Source of the DNA: Episyrphus balteatus
Lineage: Eukaryota; Arthropoda; Insecta; Diptera; Syrphidae
Assembly (NCBI RefSeq): GCF_945859705.1
Contig: NC_079137.1
Span: 65,719,803-65,783,802, forward strand
Direction of reading: 5' to 3'
DNA length: 64,000 bases
In this document: piece by piece, positions 36,467 through 48,607 of the stretch
Position numbering within the stretch: position 1 is the stretch's first letter
How the letters are laid out: the number at the start of each line of letters is the position of its first letter
The notes under the pieces: generated by a model
Told to the model about the DNA's origin: nothing
Databases searched by the model: none
The model's input: the letters and a program-made list of their open reading frames with translations, nothing else
Program-made: the position numbers and the translations under genes

Positions 36467-38416
36467 TACTCTTTTCGTAATACTACTTAAAAAAAAATAC
36501 AAATCTCATAGCTAATGAGAAAAATCCTAGTAGCTTAGATAATATGTATTTAAAAAATTTACAACTTTTTGTAAACAATCTTTCCTTGCAATTTTTTTTT
36601 TTATTTTAATGAAATAAGAGAAAAATACGAGTTTTCTTTGATATAAAATCCATACCCAGAGAAAAAGATATTTTTTATTTCGGGTGGAACAGTTTACATT
36701 GCGATTAATCGGTTTTTTCTAAAACTCTCCAAATCTTGCACCTACTTCAAAGTAAAGTGAATTTATTCACTGATTTTACATAACCCAACGCTCAAGGCAG
36801 CGTTGTTCTTTAAACGCGTTCCTTTTTTGAAAACATCTCTAATTCAAAATTATTAGGTACCTGTCTGCAGAATTTACCACTTTACAAACAGTTTTATTAC
36901 ACTTTACCTACATATGAATGCATTAAAAAAAGATATAAACCTTTTGCCTTCTGCAAACATTATTTGCAAATACCCTCAATGCCAAAGATCATTGCGATCC
37001 AATTTCCACCGATTCGCTTTGCTTTGATCTGAGTTTGAATTTTTCTCTTTCTGCCATATGCAATCAACTATAAACATTCCCAATCTCTAAGCCATTAATT
37101 TCGTTTTAGCAAAACGAAAACTCGATTTCGACAACATTTGGCTAAGCTGTAAACCGATGGGAGAGATCACACAAATCATCGAATGCAATATGCACATTAC
37201 CCGCAAAAGGCACCCAGACAGACAGATATAATATTCAGTATACACCACCTTTCGTAGTGCAATTCGTTTAATAATTGCATTTTTCGAGATCACAGGCTAA
37301 GCGAGCGCAGAGGCAAACTTTTCAAATTCTCCACGCACATCCGAATCGAATCGGGAGCAGTGAAATCAGCAGTTAAACCTTAAACTCTCTTTCCAATCGA
37401 TTTCATATGCAAGCGAGTACAATAGAATAAAACCCCGAGTGCGAGTTCGGTTCCCTTTACTTTTTTTACCGTCCACATCGCCTTTGCCCAGAGGCGTGAA
37501 AAAGGACCTCATCATTATTCTACTGCACCGTGTCGTCGAGGAGCATCTTTAATTGCCATCGAATAAATGAGTTATTTTCCGAGGGCTGTCGGAATGGCGT
37601 TTGTATTTTTTTCATATTCACACCATTAACTGGATTAAGCGCGACGAGCTACTACCATGGAGGTCTAATGTTCTCAGGTCTCACAGTGAGAAAAATGAAT
37701 AGAAAAAAAAAGAATGAAATGAAACAAGTTTGATGAGAGTTGTTATGACCTCGTTAAAATTTCATTCGTTTTACATTCATTAAGGGTCAATCCTTGTCTT
37801 GTTCTTTTTTAAGACATGCCGGCGTCGAAGATAAAAGGATACCGCTTGAGCAGGTTCACTTTTGTATTCTATTTTGATAGTTCTAAGTTTTAGTCTTTAA
37901 TCCTTGACCACATTGATCAGGCGTGAAGTCAAACGAATTGTGTATATTTATGGAGAATTTTTGTATAAAAGGATCGATAGATATTTGTAGATAATATGCT
38001 TAAGAAAGTCGTGTGGGTGTGTTGATTTCGATCTATGCGGTTTCGGTTTGATTGAAAATCGATTTTTGTGTGAAGTACTTAAAAAATGTTGAGTATTTTT
38101 TAAGTGCGAAGATTGGTAAGGTGTGATATTTCATGCGATTTGGTGCAGAAAAGTAGGCGTTGAGGGTTTTTCTTTTTGGTAATTTGATAAAAACCGCAAA
38201 TGGTTTTGTCAGATGTTGCAACACATTGCAATTGTTTAGCTATTCTTTGGGTTTTAATCTCCTGGGAGATTTATGGGTAATAAAAAAGTTTCGTCTCAGA
38301 ATAGTCCTTTAAAGAGCCATATGTGTAATGATTCGAAATGATGCTGGCCAGGTACCTAAATCAGTCAACAAAAATTAACTTGAATTATGTTCATTGCTAA
38401 TGATATCTATTTCTTT
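36467..38416. other. Unique DNA, GC-richer at about 36940-38300
   Basis: Non-repetitive and relatively complex. AAGGAY motifs occur near 37502, 37793, 37836, 37901, 37967 and 38305. Frames of about 60-68 codons have no recognisable product. A promoter or enhancer role is possible. Confidence 0.4.
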
Positions 38417-38825
38417 ATACTTGCGATAGCTAGGTACAAATAAAATTGAGATAAAATACAAAATACAAAAAAAGTGAGCCCCGGAAGTCCGTCTGTCAGT
38501 CTGTCTGTATACGGAGCTACAGCCGAAAAAGATGGACCGATTAACATTAAACTTGATATGTTGCGTTTTTTTTTTAGATCGGAATAACTTTGTTGCACCA
38601 AAAATAACGGTATATCTGCCATATCTAAATTCATATGTGAATTTTTAGACAAACTGTATCCCTAAATGAAAACATTTTTTTTTTTTTTCGAAAATTAAAA
38701 CGAAAGTTTTTTTATCTGATTTTATGAGCAACTATAGCTACTTATTCAATTCTAAGGAAAAGTTTTATGCAACACCATTATTAGTTTAAGAATATATAAA
38801 AAATTAAATTTTATCATACAATTTT
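38417..38825 (+). repeat. Family D partial copy (5' part)
   Basis: Begins ACTTGCGATAGCTAGGTAC, then GTCTGTCAGTCTGTCTGT, GGAGCTACAGCC and ATAACGGTATATCTGCCATA, which follow the family D order, before it degrades. It is directly followed by a complete copy, giving a head-to-tail pair. Confidence 0.65.
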
Positions 38826-38827
38826 TA

Positions 38828-39806
38828 CTTGCGATATAGGTACTATAGGGCAAGTTTAGGATTCGTAAAAAAAATCGAACTCGAGATAACAATTTTACAT
38901 GACATTACGATGATGGAGAATGCCAAAAAAGTGGGTCCGGCAATTCTGTCTGTCTGTCTGTCTGTCTGTGTGTCTGTCTCTATCTGGAGCTGCAGCCTAA
39001 ACGAGTGAAGTGATTTTCTTCAAACTTAGTAGTTAGCAGTTTTTGGTGATTCCCTAGAGGGGAAATTGAAATTTTTTTTTTATGACCAAAACTAACGGTA
39101 CCTGCCATATAACGGAAATAGAAAAGTTAATTTTTTTCAAAAACGGCTCTAACGATTTTGATTAAAATTTTTGTGTGTAATACTACACATAAGGGCCAAC
39201 TTTTTAAATAAAAAAAATATTTTTTGTACCGTTATTAACGGTACCTGTCATAGAACGGTTTTTTTCGTTTCTGAATATCTCGTACAAAATTAACCCGATT
39301 TAAATGAAAATTTTTATACAAAAGTGTGTAAGTAAAGATAATATTAAAATTTTAGAAAATTTTCAAAAAACGCATTTTTGGTTTTTTAAAAAATATTTCA
39401 AAATTTTTTTTTGAAAAATCAATTTTTTGAAAACGGATCAATGAAAAATTTTGAAATTTAGTTTTTATGTGTAAATTAATAATTTCTTCAAAATGGCATA
39501 CCAACTTTTTTTTTGAAAAATGTTAAAAAAATTTTATATATAAAAAATTATTTTTTTAAAAAACGGCTCCTACAATTTTCAAAATTTTTTTTCTAAAAAT
39601 ACCTTTTTATACGAGAAATAAAATGGAATATTTTTTTTTTTTTAAGATATTTTAAAACAGAGTTTTATTAATTTTAAAAACAGATTTAATTTTTTTTATA
39701 CAACTTATGAAATTTCTTCAAAATATCAAATTTAAAATTTCTTGAATAAAAAGCTTTAACATTATAGTTACTTTAAGCATAAGAGCAAGTACGTGCGACC
39801 CCAGTC
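38828..39806 (+). repeat. Family D dispersed repeat, complete copy
   Basis: Starts ACTTGCGATATAGGTACTA and ends ATAAGAGCAAGTACGTGCGA. It holds a (GTCT)n microsatellite at 38948-38985, GAGCTGCAGCCTAAACGAG, AACGGTACCTGCCATATAAC and TATTAACGGTACCTGTCATA. The match in order and ends with 20377-21273 defines the repeat. No coding capacity. Confidence 0.75.
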
Positions 39807-40131
39807 GAGCAATTTATTTTTTTTGTTTTATAAAATATTTTTTTTTATTTAAAAAAAAAAGATTTTCGAAAATTTTTGTTTTAAGCTGTAATTAATAATT
39901 GCTACAAAATGGCATAACAGTTCTATTTTCAATTTTGTTTTAATATTAATAGAAAAAATTGTTTCTCGAAGCTTTTTAATTTTTTTTTTCTAAAAATGTA
40001 CTTTTATAAGAGAAATACAATGTTTTATACTTTTTTTGAACTCAATTTCTAATTGTATATATATTTTTTTTATTTTTATTTCATATAAATTTGCCAAATT
40101 TTTATATAAAAAGTACCTACAACATAGTTAT
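39807..40131 (+). repeat. Family D 3' fragment
   Basis: AATTGCTACAAAATGGCATA and ATACTTTTTTTGAACTCAAT match the last third of family D. The ACTTGCGAT start is missing. Confidence 0.5.
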
Positions 40132-40393
40132 CGATACCTTCCCGTAAGAATGTACCTATTAAGCGACATTTTTTTCGAAAATTACTTTTTTATGTGATAG
40201 TATACTATGAGTTAAGCGCCACGTTTTGGTACTATCTTGGTTGTTCTATCATGTATGCAAATGAAACTAGAGAGAAAATAAAATTGAGCAGCCCATAAAT
40301 TTTCTCACAGAATAATTTTGTTTTTTTTTTTGGGGGGTTCCTGAACAATTTTAGAAATGTCGCTTAATACATTCTTACGGGAAGGTACCGATC
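40132..40393. mobile_element. Miniature inverted-repeat element, well preserved
   Basis: The left end TACCTTCCCGTAAGAATGT (40135-40153) plus TTAAGCGACATTT is matched exactly by the reverse complement of 40355-40387, except for a 4-base insertion in the left arm. The interior is about 170 bp, AT-rich and non-coding. Flanks contain ATCGA on the left and CGATCGA on the right. The near-perfect arms imply a recent origin relative to other repeats here. Confidence 0.8.
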
Positions 40394-40431
40394 GATACAT
40401 AAATAAAAATTCTTCAAAATTTTAGTAATTT

Positions 40432-40963
40432 GACCCGAGTAAAAGTAAAATTCCGCTGCACCACCGCGTTCGCAGCACTTTTTGACCGCACCACCACCGC
40501 TGCACCACGTCTACACCATTTCATTAAACAAAAAAATGAAAATATACGAACTAAATTCGCTGTACCACCGCCGCACCACGACTGCACCACGTCCGCACCA
40601 TTTCATTTTGAATGAAAAAAATTCTACTCTCGTACTTATACAAATGTTTAAGCCGCCTTCAAAGTTATTTTGACTTAAGTAAGAAATTGCCAGTTCGTAC
40701 AAACATGACTTGGTGGTGGAGTGGAGTGGTTAAAGATTTGGACTTCTAATTGAAAGTGCTCTGGAAACTTGGGTTCGAATCTCCTTCTCGTCGGCAGTTT
40801 TTTTTTTTTTTATTTTTCAATAAATAATCCAAATTAATGTATCATAGTGCGGCGAATTTTTCATAAAAAATAAAATAGTGCGAAATTGGTGTAGTTGGTG
40901 GGCGGTGGTGCACCGAAAATTACCGCCAAACGGCAGTGGTGCAGCTGTGGTGCGGTGGTCAAG
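40432..40963 (+). mobile_element. Family A TIR element, copy 2, with tRNA-like core
   Basis: It starts after the same CCCGAGTAAAA motif as copy 1. GC-rich GCACCACG-type blocks at 40447-40515 and 40562-40618 face inverted blocks at 40852-40963. The interior matches copy 1, including TCAAAGTTATTTTGACTTAA and AAATTGCCAGTTCGTA, and carries the tRNA-like core. The outer arms are more elaborate than in copy 1 (an additional GC-rich block on each side), suggesting internal duplication of the arm. Short overlapping frames are by-products of the GC-rich arms. Confidence 0.75.
40709..40795 (+). other. tRNA-like Pol III module, copy 2
   Basis: B box GGTTCGAATC at 40772-40781 is identical to copy 1. The A-box region has GGTGGAGTGG with a 5-base duplication (GTGGAGTGG). 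The sequence between is TTGGACTTCTAATTGAAAG, with a class II-like extra arm after it. Degenerate acceptor and T stems exclude a functional tRNA. Conservation of A-to-B order in both copies argues that the module is part of the element. Confidence 0.55.
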
Positions 40964-42559
40964 ATTTTTTAAAATTATTTTTCTTTAAAAATACAATTTA
41001 TATTTTTATTCGGGCAATTCTAGATAAAAAAAAATTTGTTGGTTCTCTAATTTCTCTAATTTTCTGAAATTTTGAATCTGAACAAAACTAGCTATAGCAG
41101 TTTTTTAAAATCGAAAATATAACCTTTGAATTCTTTACACAGTGTGATTCAGGATACTGTATAGTAGGTATATTCCTGATGTAGGTTCTATTCTTTTGCT
41201 ACTCTTGCAAGTGATTTCTTGTCCGAAGATAAGCTTATAAGGATGTCACAGTAATTTCAAAAATTCCTATCTTCACACTCTGAGTTATTCACTTTGAAGG
41301 AAGAAATAAATATCAAATCATATTTCTAATTGAAATGTCCCAGATAACATTAAATCTATTGCAACTAGAAGAACATAATAAAAAGTAAATAACATTTCTT
41401 ATAAATGAAATCACGTGTACCTCCATGATAAAACCGCACATTCTCTAGATAAATTCTATGTAAGCTTCTTTTCTTTCAAATTAGACACAGCTAACCTGAT
41501 TTTCATAATCTTTCTGCTTAAATCTGCTACTGTGGCATATCTTCTTTTTGTCTTCCTTTTATTCTTCATATATCCCCAGCTGATCAGTATCTTCTTCGTA
41601 TCGCATATACACACTCCCAACCCAACCAACCCTTTTTTTTCACAACTCATTCCACTTCTATAAAAATATATAAACTTCCTTCAGGGTTCAAGGAAAAAAG
41701 GGGATAGGGAAAAAATAATAAAACCAAACCTTTCGCCAGGCGTAAAATAAAGTCACAGAAGCTTTAACCAACTTCAACAGCATCCTCCTCCTACACACAC
41801 CTTCTCTTCCTCCTCCAATTTAAAGAAAAGACGATGTATCTTTTTTTTTCTATCAAAAGGGAACCAAACGTGAAAAAAAGCGGCTTCGCCAGCAGATTAT
41901 GAAATCTCGATTTTAACGTCGCTTCTGTGGTTAAAGAAGGTCCTGTAATACGTGTGTGCATTCACCAGCAGCAGCAGAGCAGAGTTCTTTCTATATACTC
42001 TTGCTTTGCCTTATTTGTTATTTCCTTTGTATCTCATTCATGTAGGACATTGTTAATTAGCAATTAATGAAGCGATAATGAAAAGAAGATAAACTAAGCA
42101 AAAGAAGACCACGACGACGATGATGATGACGACAGCCAGCGTAGACGTTGAGGCACAAGAGATATCAAACCAGCATCAGAAGCAGCATTCATCGGCGAGA
42201 GAGGGTTTGAGTCGGCATGGCAAACATTCGATCGAGAACAAAGAGTCAGATTTTATACATTTTTTTTTACTGGGAAGGCGCGAAATGAAAGAAGAAGAAC
42301 GAAGACAAAAAAACTAGAGCGGAATCTTGGCAGGAGATAAACTAACCGAGGATATTGTATGCCTCCTTCATTCAAACCTGGAAACATCACATGCGGCGAA
42401 CAACGACACTGATGATGCGCTGATAGATGGATGAAAGCAGGGACGTATTAAAAGGGGGCCTTGATTACAAAATCTCGCCAAAGGAATTCAAATCCAATGA
42501 ATAAGTAAAACGAAGGGACTTGAGTACTTTAAACTCGCGCATTTGACAGATGTATGCAT
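40964..42559. other. Unique DNA, GC-richer at about 41150-42540
   Basis: Contains GACCACGACGACGATGATGATGACGAC (42106 onward) and CAGCAGCAG tracts. Frames at 41415-41663 and 42120-42317 (82 and 65 codons) have no recognisable domain. A regulatory or untranslated exon role is possible. Confidence 0.4.
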
Positions 42560-43625
42560 TATGAACACTCCCCCCCCCCCCCAATTTTTAATCTATAAAA
42601 AATTTGTTTTGTAACTTTTTTCAAGGGACTATGGATGGATTCTATAGAAAAAAGGGAATTCACTGGTAGGGTGAAAAATTTATGAAGGGGTGCTTAGGGC
42701 CCCAAAGTAAGTTTTATGTCTTTTGATGTAAGGAATTTTTTCAAAGATTTAATTTTCTCCAATAGTAAATTATTAATTGTTTGAGAAAAATGAGAAACAC
42801 AAAAATAATTATTGTAATGGGGGGGGGGGGGGGTTGCATATGTACGTCCTATAAAATCATACAAAAATGGACAGCATTATAAATATAGGTATGTAATTTT
42901 TATAAATTAATGGCAAAAAAGTTTTAAAAGTAACCTTTTGTCCGATTATAAAAAAACAGAAGAAAAGGGTATTTAGACCCCCTTTTATAAAATGTTTTGC
43001 ATATTTTCGTATTGCTGTTTTCTGGCAGAGTTATCAATATATAGCCCAGCAAAAAATTTACCAGAAGAAATCGTAAACCAATGGATATTTGGATGGGTGG
43101 GTCTTGAGAACTTAACACCTTAAGTTTTGAACCCTCTCCTTATTACAATGAACCTCAGAAAATTTGTTAGTGTAATTTTCTTTAAAGATTTTTTGAATTC
43201 TTTAGAAAGACGAGAGGTTACCGAAAAATTTAACAAAAAACCATGGAAATTTTGGAGAGTGAGGGTTTTGTCAAGGGGCGTTCTAGGACCCCAAAGATGT
43301 TATTATGTAAATGTCTTAATAATGGAAGAAACTTTTTCAAAGATTTAATTTTCTGCAAAAAAGAATTCATGGGTTTTGAAAAAAAAAAACTAAAAATACA
43401 AAAAAAATTTTCGAGGGGGGGGGGTGTGCACCAGACTAAAAAAGTCATTAAATCTTACCAAGTCAAACAAATCAATCAAACAAATCAATGCTTCATAATT
43501 GTAGCTCAACTCTATTAATGTAAGAAGAGGTAATAATATAAAAGACAGAAAGGGTATTTAAACCCCCTTCTCATATAAATTTTTTAATTTTTTTTATTTT
43601 GCGGTGCTGTCGTATTATATCTCAA
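42560..43625 (+). repeat. Two-copy direct duplication (about 590 bp) with poly-G tracts
   Basis: Unit 1 (about 42600-43020) and unit 2 (about 43190-43620) share, in order and at offsets of 585-596 bp: GGG(A)CCCCAAAG (42698 and 43287), TTTTTTCAAAGATTTAATTTTC (cut here: TCAAAGATTTAATTTTC at 42741 and 43337), a poly-G tract (15 G at 42819-42833; 10 G at 43415-43424), and AAGGGTATTTA(G/A)ACCCCC (42965 and 43550). A 13-base poly-C tract precedes unit 1 at 42570-42582. Units are diverged; several 60-90 codon frames here are unsupported. Confidence 0.65.
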
Positions 43626-44999
43626 AAAATCGAAAAAATAAATCAAAAATATTCTCAAGTACAACTACGGCCCTGGATCTCGAATAGATATTTGTTGTAT
43701 TTTACTTTCAATATTTCTTTGCAAAACACAAATAGCAAAATCAAGCCGAAGCAGTTGGTTGTTGTAGGTTAGGTATACTCTCGTACTCTGTGACTGGTAC
43801 TCGTTTAAGTTGGGGCTCTCTCGGCTTGTACGAGTATAAAATAAATTGAAAAACAGGAAAATCGTGATGAAAAACAATGACACGATGTGATGTCTGGAAG
43901 ACGTCTTTTTGGTTGCGAGGCATGATATTATTATTGTACTTGTATTTAAGAAGAGTTTTGTCTTTTGTGAAGCTGCGCTATTGGATGCTGTACTGTACCA
44001 TAAGTTTGTATGTGTGTTTGTTTGTCTAAAAAAAAAACTTATATGCGGTTGATTTGACGCAAAATTGTTTTGTTGTTTTTGTACAATAAAGTATTGGGGA
44101 GGGGGGGGGGGGGGTGAATGGATAAAGTTTGGAGAAGGTAGGTATAATATTTTTGTATTAAAGAAGACGAAAAAAGAAGATGCTATTTGCTTTATAAAGT
44201 CAATGCAATAATGAGAGGAAAATGTATGTTAACGTGTTGCTTAGCTTTTTTTCTTTTTTTGGTTTGGTTTTGTGTTTGTCTTCTGAGGTTGAAATAAGGT
44301 CTGCCCTTTTCATGTTCACTAAAAATTAATTCAATAAGATTGTAATCTCAAGTTGTAAAAACAAAACGATTCCACTTTTTTATACCAATTGATTTGTTTT
44401 TGTAGTAATTTTTTTTTTTTTTTTTTTTGTTTTTTGCAGAAGTCAGTGTTTTATTAAAGTTTGTCGTGTTAAAAGATACTTTAGGATAATGATTAGTTAA
44501 AAGCAATGAGGAAAACATGGATCACGATTTTGTGATATACATAGTAGACATACCTCTTACATCTGGAAATATCTTCATACTTCTTTAAGAGTGAATGATT
44601 TGTGTGTGATTTGTGGTATTTTAAGTTTCGTTATTATGAACAAACTGATCACTAAGAATTATTATAAATGTCTTGGGAATAATGTGATGAACTATCTAGG
44701 AATATTGTTTATTTAAAAGCCTCAAGTTGATCTTGAACTCTTTTTTTTTTAAATTCGAAAACACCAAACAAATGCTTCTTCAATAAAACTTTTATTTGAT
44801 CAGTCAAGTATTAATTAAGGGCATCACTCCACAATATTGAGGGCATTTTTTTCAAATTTATAATTTTCCAACCCTGTGTTAAAATGAATACTAACATAAC
44901 TGGTTTTGAAAACCTAATAGTCCAAGCGGCGAGGCGACCGTCGAGTTACTTAGCTCATAAGGTTAGATTTTTAAATTGGTGTCAACTGAAAGATAAGTT
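43626..44999. other. Unique DNA with a 14-base poly-G tract
   Basis: Non-repetitive except for the G run at 44101-44114 and a T run at 44408-44428. Overlapping 60-72 codon minus-strand frames at 43665-43923 have no recognisable product. No gene supported. Confidence 0.4.
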
Positions 45000-45400
45000 G
45001 ATAGTGAAAATAAGAAAATAGGGTTGCCACTTCTAAAATGGGAACATCCATGTGGCAACCCTATTTTAAAGGAAAAATTGTCACATAACTAATACACTCA
45101 TGTCTTTGTTGTTTGGCCAGATAAAAACATTTTTGAAATGCCAAACGAAAGTCAAAATATTAGAAAAAAAATAATAATAAAATAATTTAAAGAACGTAAC
45201 CCTACAAATGTGGCAACCCCATTCAAATGTTAACAACACTGACAAAAATTTTTTTTGAACAAAACAGTGTAACTTTTTATGCACCATATTTTAGATAATA
45301 CTCTTTTCTATCTAAAAAAATGTCGGGTGCCACCTCGCAAATGCAGACAAGTACTCGGCAACCCATTTTTTAGATAGAAGAATCGAAAACTCTATTTGGC
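45000..45400. repeat. Nested inverted repeats around GGGTTGCCAC
   Basis: AAAATAGGGTTGCCAC (45015-45030) and GTGGCAACCCTATTTT (45052-45067) are perfect inverted copies with a 21-base loop. A second pair, TATCTAAAAAAATG...GGGTGCC and GGCAACCCATTTTTTAGATA, lies at 45309-45377. A lone TGTGGCAACCCC occurs near 45209. Probably a small foldback element or fragments of one. The minus-strand frame 45081-45287 is not supported as a gene. Confidence 0.6.
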
Positions 45401-45402
45401 GT

Positions 45403-46287
45403 ATACAGGGTGATTCAGGAGTAATGTGCCAAAAAGCTAGAGTGTGTAGATTAGGTCGAGACAAGAAAAAAGTCTTATGGGAGGCGGGGGGGTCTATTTC
45501 CCTTCGTTTAGCAGGGAGGGGGAATTTAAAAGAAAAAATTGACTTAATTTGGAAAAAAAATTATTAAAAATCAACGGTTATACTTACAATAACGTGCTAA
45601 ACCTTTTTGTAAAGCTAAAACATTAGACTTTTACAAAATTTTCAAACAAAGTCATTTCGAGGTACAGTTTTTGAAAAATTAGTTTTTAAAATCAAAATTT
45701 TGAAAAAAAAATTGGAAACAAAATTTCAAACTAATTAATTTCAAAATTTTATGTAATTAAGTAGTAATTTAGTTTTTAAAATTCGATGCTCTTATTTATT
45801 TTTAAACAAAAACAGAAAACCAGATTCAAAAATATGTTGTCGTTTTCGAGAAATTAACAAAAACCCAAAACGACGTTTTTCTAAAAACCCTTTATATTAT
45901 ATATAGATACCAGGGTCACACCATAAAAATTTTGTTCAGGGTGTTGCTCTGATATAAAAGTGAGAAATTGAGTTTTCATACAACATGGAACTGTTAATTC
46001 ATTTGCAGCAAAATGGCGAATGAAATAAAAAAATATTTTGATTAATTATTTATTCCTTATTATTAGGCAATGTTTTAGTGAAAGAAATGTAAAAAAACAA
46101 AAATCAATTATGAGCAGAAAAAGCAGAATACTGTTGCAATGTCGGAATTTATCGAAATTTCACAAAAACTGCATTAAATCGAAAACCGTAAAGATTTGGG
46201 ATGACTAAGTTACCAAATTCTCAGAGCCCTAAAGTTGGCCTATAAGCATACTTCGTTTGATCCATTACTTTTGGGACACCCTGTATA
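45403..46287. mobile_element. Family B related element, copy 2
   Basis: TATACAGGGTGATTCAGG at 45403-45420 and GGGACACCCTGTATAT at 46271-46286 form short inverted ends. The right third (46010-46285) matches the right arm of 1570-2301 (GAAAAAGCAGAATACTGTTG, GAAATTTCACAAAAACTGCA, TTAAATCGAAAACCGTAAAG). The left part is different, with a G-rich stretch at 45484-45530. It may be a chimera of two elements. Confidence 0.55.
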
Positions 46288-46339
46288 TGTTATTATATAT
46301 ACATACATTATGTACAATGTAGGAACAAATTATTCTTAA

Positions 46340-46581
46340 CCCTCTGTAGGCACACCTCTTTTCTGCGAATTTGGTTTATACTTTTTCATGTCGCTATAAC
46401 TTTTTTCGTTCTCACTATTTTATAGAGAATCATATATGAAATTGATGTAGAATTTTACGAAAAATTCGAATATTGTATTCACAATTCCAAAAAAATGTAT
46501 GTTCACCTTTATAAAGACACTTTTTTGCGATCACTTTTAATTTTTGTCCTGCCAAATTCGCAACCGTGTATCGACAGAGGG
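46340..46581. mobile_element. piggyBac-type miniature element, copy 1
   Basis: The ends CCCTCTGTAG and GACAGAGGG are inverted and flanked on both sides by TTAA (46336-46339 and 46582-46585), the target-site duplication of piggyBac-type transposases (family knowledge). The CGAATTTGG / CCAAATTCG pair shows the inversion extends inward. Length 242 bp, no coding capacity, so any movement would have needed a transposase from elsewhere. A truncated inverted copy is at 52912-53096. Confidence 0.75.
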
Positions 46582-46585
46582 TTAA

Positions 46586-48607
46586 TATTAAAAGAAACAC
46601 TGATTTCAGGACCTTAATTGAAGAAGTTCTACTTCACACTTGCGGCGTTGAGGTATGAAAATTTACTTTTTGAAAAGGAATGTTAAAATGATTAGTAGTT
46701 AGTTAGTTTAAACAAGCCTGTTCATTTGAGCTAGAAACATGAGTTGTGAAATTATTCTAAAATGTAGGTTTAAAATGATTAGTATGGAGCACCATCTAGT
46801 GCTCATTATTGTAAAACAATTTTATTATTTTATGAAATGAACCTACTAAGTTAGTTTCTGTGACAACTACAAGTCGGTATAACTTAAATCGCGTATGTAA
46901 TTTTTATGTTTCAAGAAAAGAGGGCTTCAATGTGTTCTAGCAACCAAAGGTCTCAGTCTCCAGTGGCTGTTAAGTCTCTTTACTTCATACATTTATGTGC
47001 GTTGTACTGTATAAATAATAATAATACAAGTAATAGTAATAACACCATAATTTCAAATTTATAAATTAGTTCTCGAACCTTTCTTCCTTCAAGAATATTA
47101 AATAACTTACATCATTTGCCTCAGATTTGCATTTCTTTAACACATTTTAGTTACTATTTCTTTTGAGTAAAATTTTCAAAAAAACTAATTTTTTTTAAGT
47201 TTAATTTTTTTTAACCAATTTTCTAATACCTACAAGTTGAAGAAATTTCCAAAAAACTTGATTTGCCTTTAATTATTTCTTACATTCAAATTAGTGAGAA
47301 ACAGTTAAAAACTCTCATACAAGTGTTAAAAAAATTAATTTTGTAAATCAGTGTAATTTATTGGTAAAACGATATCACTAAACTTTGACTCTGTTAATTG
47401 CCTTAAATTTATTTAAATTAACAAACAAAACATTAATAAATTAATCGATTTAAAAAATTGTGTAGGTAGAGGCCTAATTTTAAATGAAATTTATACTAAT
47501 AGTGGGTGTTGTGTTTTTTCTCATCTTTTTTTCTTTTTTTTTTTTTTTTTTTTGTTATGTTAATGGTGTGAAAAACATTTATATAAGCAATTTAAGATCC
47601 AATTATAACATTATTGACAGGTGTTGGAGCATAAATTATCATTAATCAAAATTTTTAAATTTTAAGATTTAATTGTTTTCATTAACAAAAAAAAAAAAAA
47701 AAAATAAATATAAAATGCATTCAAAATAAATTAATATTCAAATTATTGTAAAGCCATTAACTTTTGTTGACTCAATCATTATTTTTGCATCTAAATTATT
47801 ATTAATATCAATAAATTTAATATGAATTTTTTTACAGTTTTAATATTTCCCACGGAACAACTCTGTCAATGGCGATTGATATAATAAAAAAAAACTATAT
47901 AAGTTGAGTTGGGAAAAAAATATAATACAGTAGGGTATTCAATATAAAAGTCAAGGTCATTGGGTTTTATGTTTATAACATCGTTTCTCATTCAAACATA
48001 AATCACAGAATCACCATCAGCTTTGGTAATATAATGTGGGATTTTTTTTATTAAATTTATTTATAATTGTTGGTTGATTTTTAAAGCTTTTTCAACTTTT
48101 AGAAAACAATAAAGTGGTTGGTAGTTAAATCAATAATTTTATGGTAAAAGAAGATAAAGGTCATGTATTATTTACATAAAACACAAAAAGAATTTATGTG
48201 AATGGGAATATGCCTGACAAGTGTCTCTTTGTTTATGAATGTTTGTTCAGTCGTAAAAACTAAAAGAATATAATAATTTATTAATTTCAAATAAAGAATT
48301 TATTGAAGGCTAAACATGACCGAGGTTTGAATTTTTTTGTATCCTAATTTGCTTTAAATGTATTGATTTATCTTGAAGGAATGATGCATAATAATGTAAG
48401 TGTGTTGATATAAATTTTTTTTTTAAACACTACCAAAGTTTGAAGAAAATCGCTTGAAAAAAAAAATGTGTATGGCGTATGAGTGCTTTTTTTCGAAATA
48501 TTTCTTTTGCAGATATTTTTGATTTGCGAAAACATTCGAAACTAATTCTTTTAAAATTGATTAGAAAAACGATAAAAGTATGTATGTACAATTTAATAAT
48601 GTAGAAT
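46586..48607. other. AT-rich non-coding DNA
   Basis: Very AT-rich, with T/A runs at 47526-47553 and 47686-47703. No gene, element end or tandem repeat supported. Confidence 0.45.

Noticed and set aside
38948..38985. (GTCT)n microsatellite as an independent feature
   Set aside because: It is a regular part of family D (similar runs at 20480 and 38490), so it is described within that repeat.
41142..41160. GTGATTCAGGA at 41145 as another CAGGGTGATTC terminus
   Set aside because: Only 11 bases match and no partner end was found.
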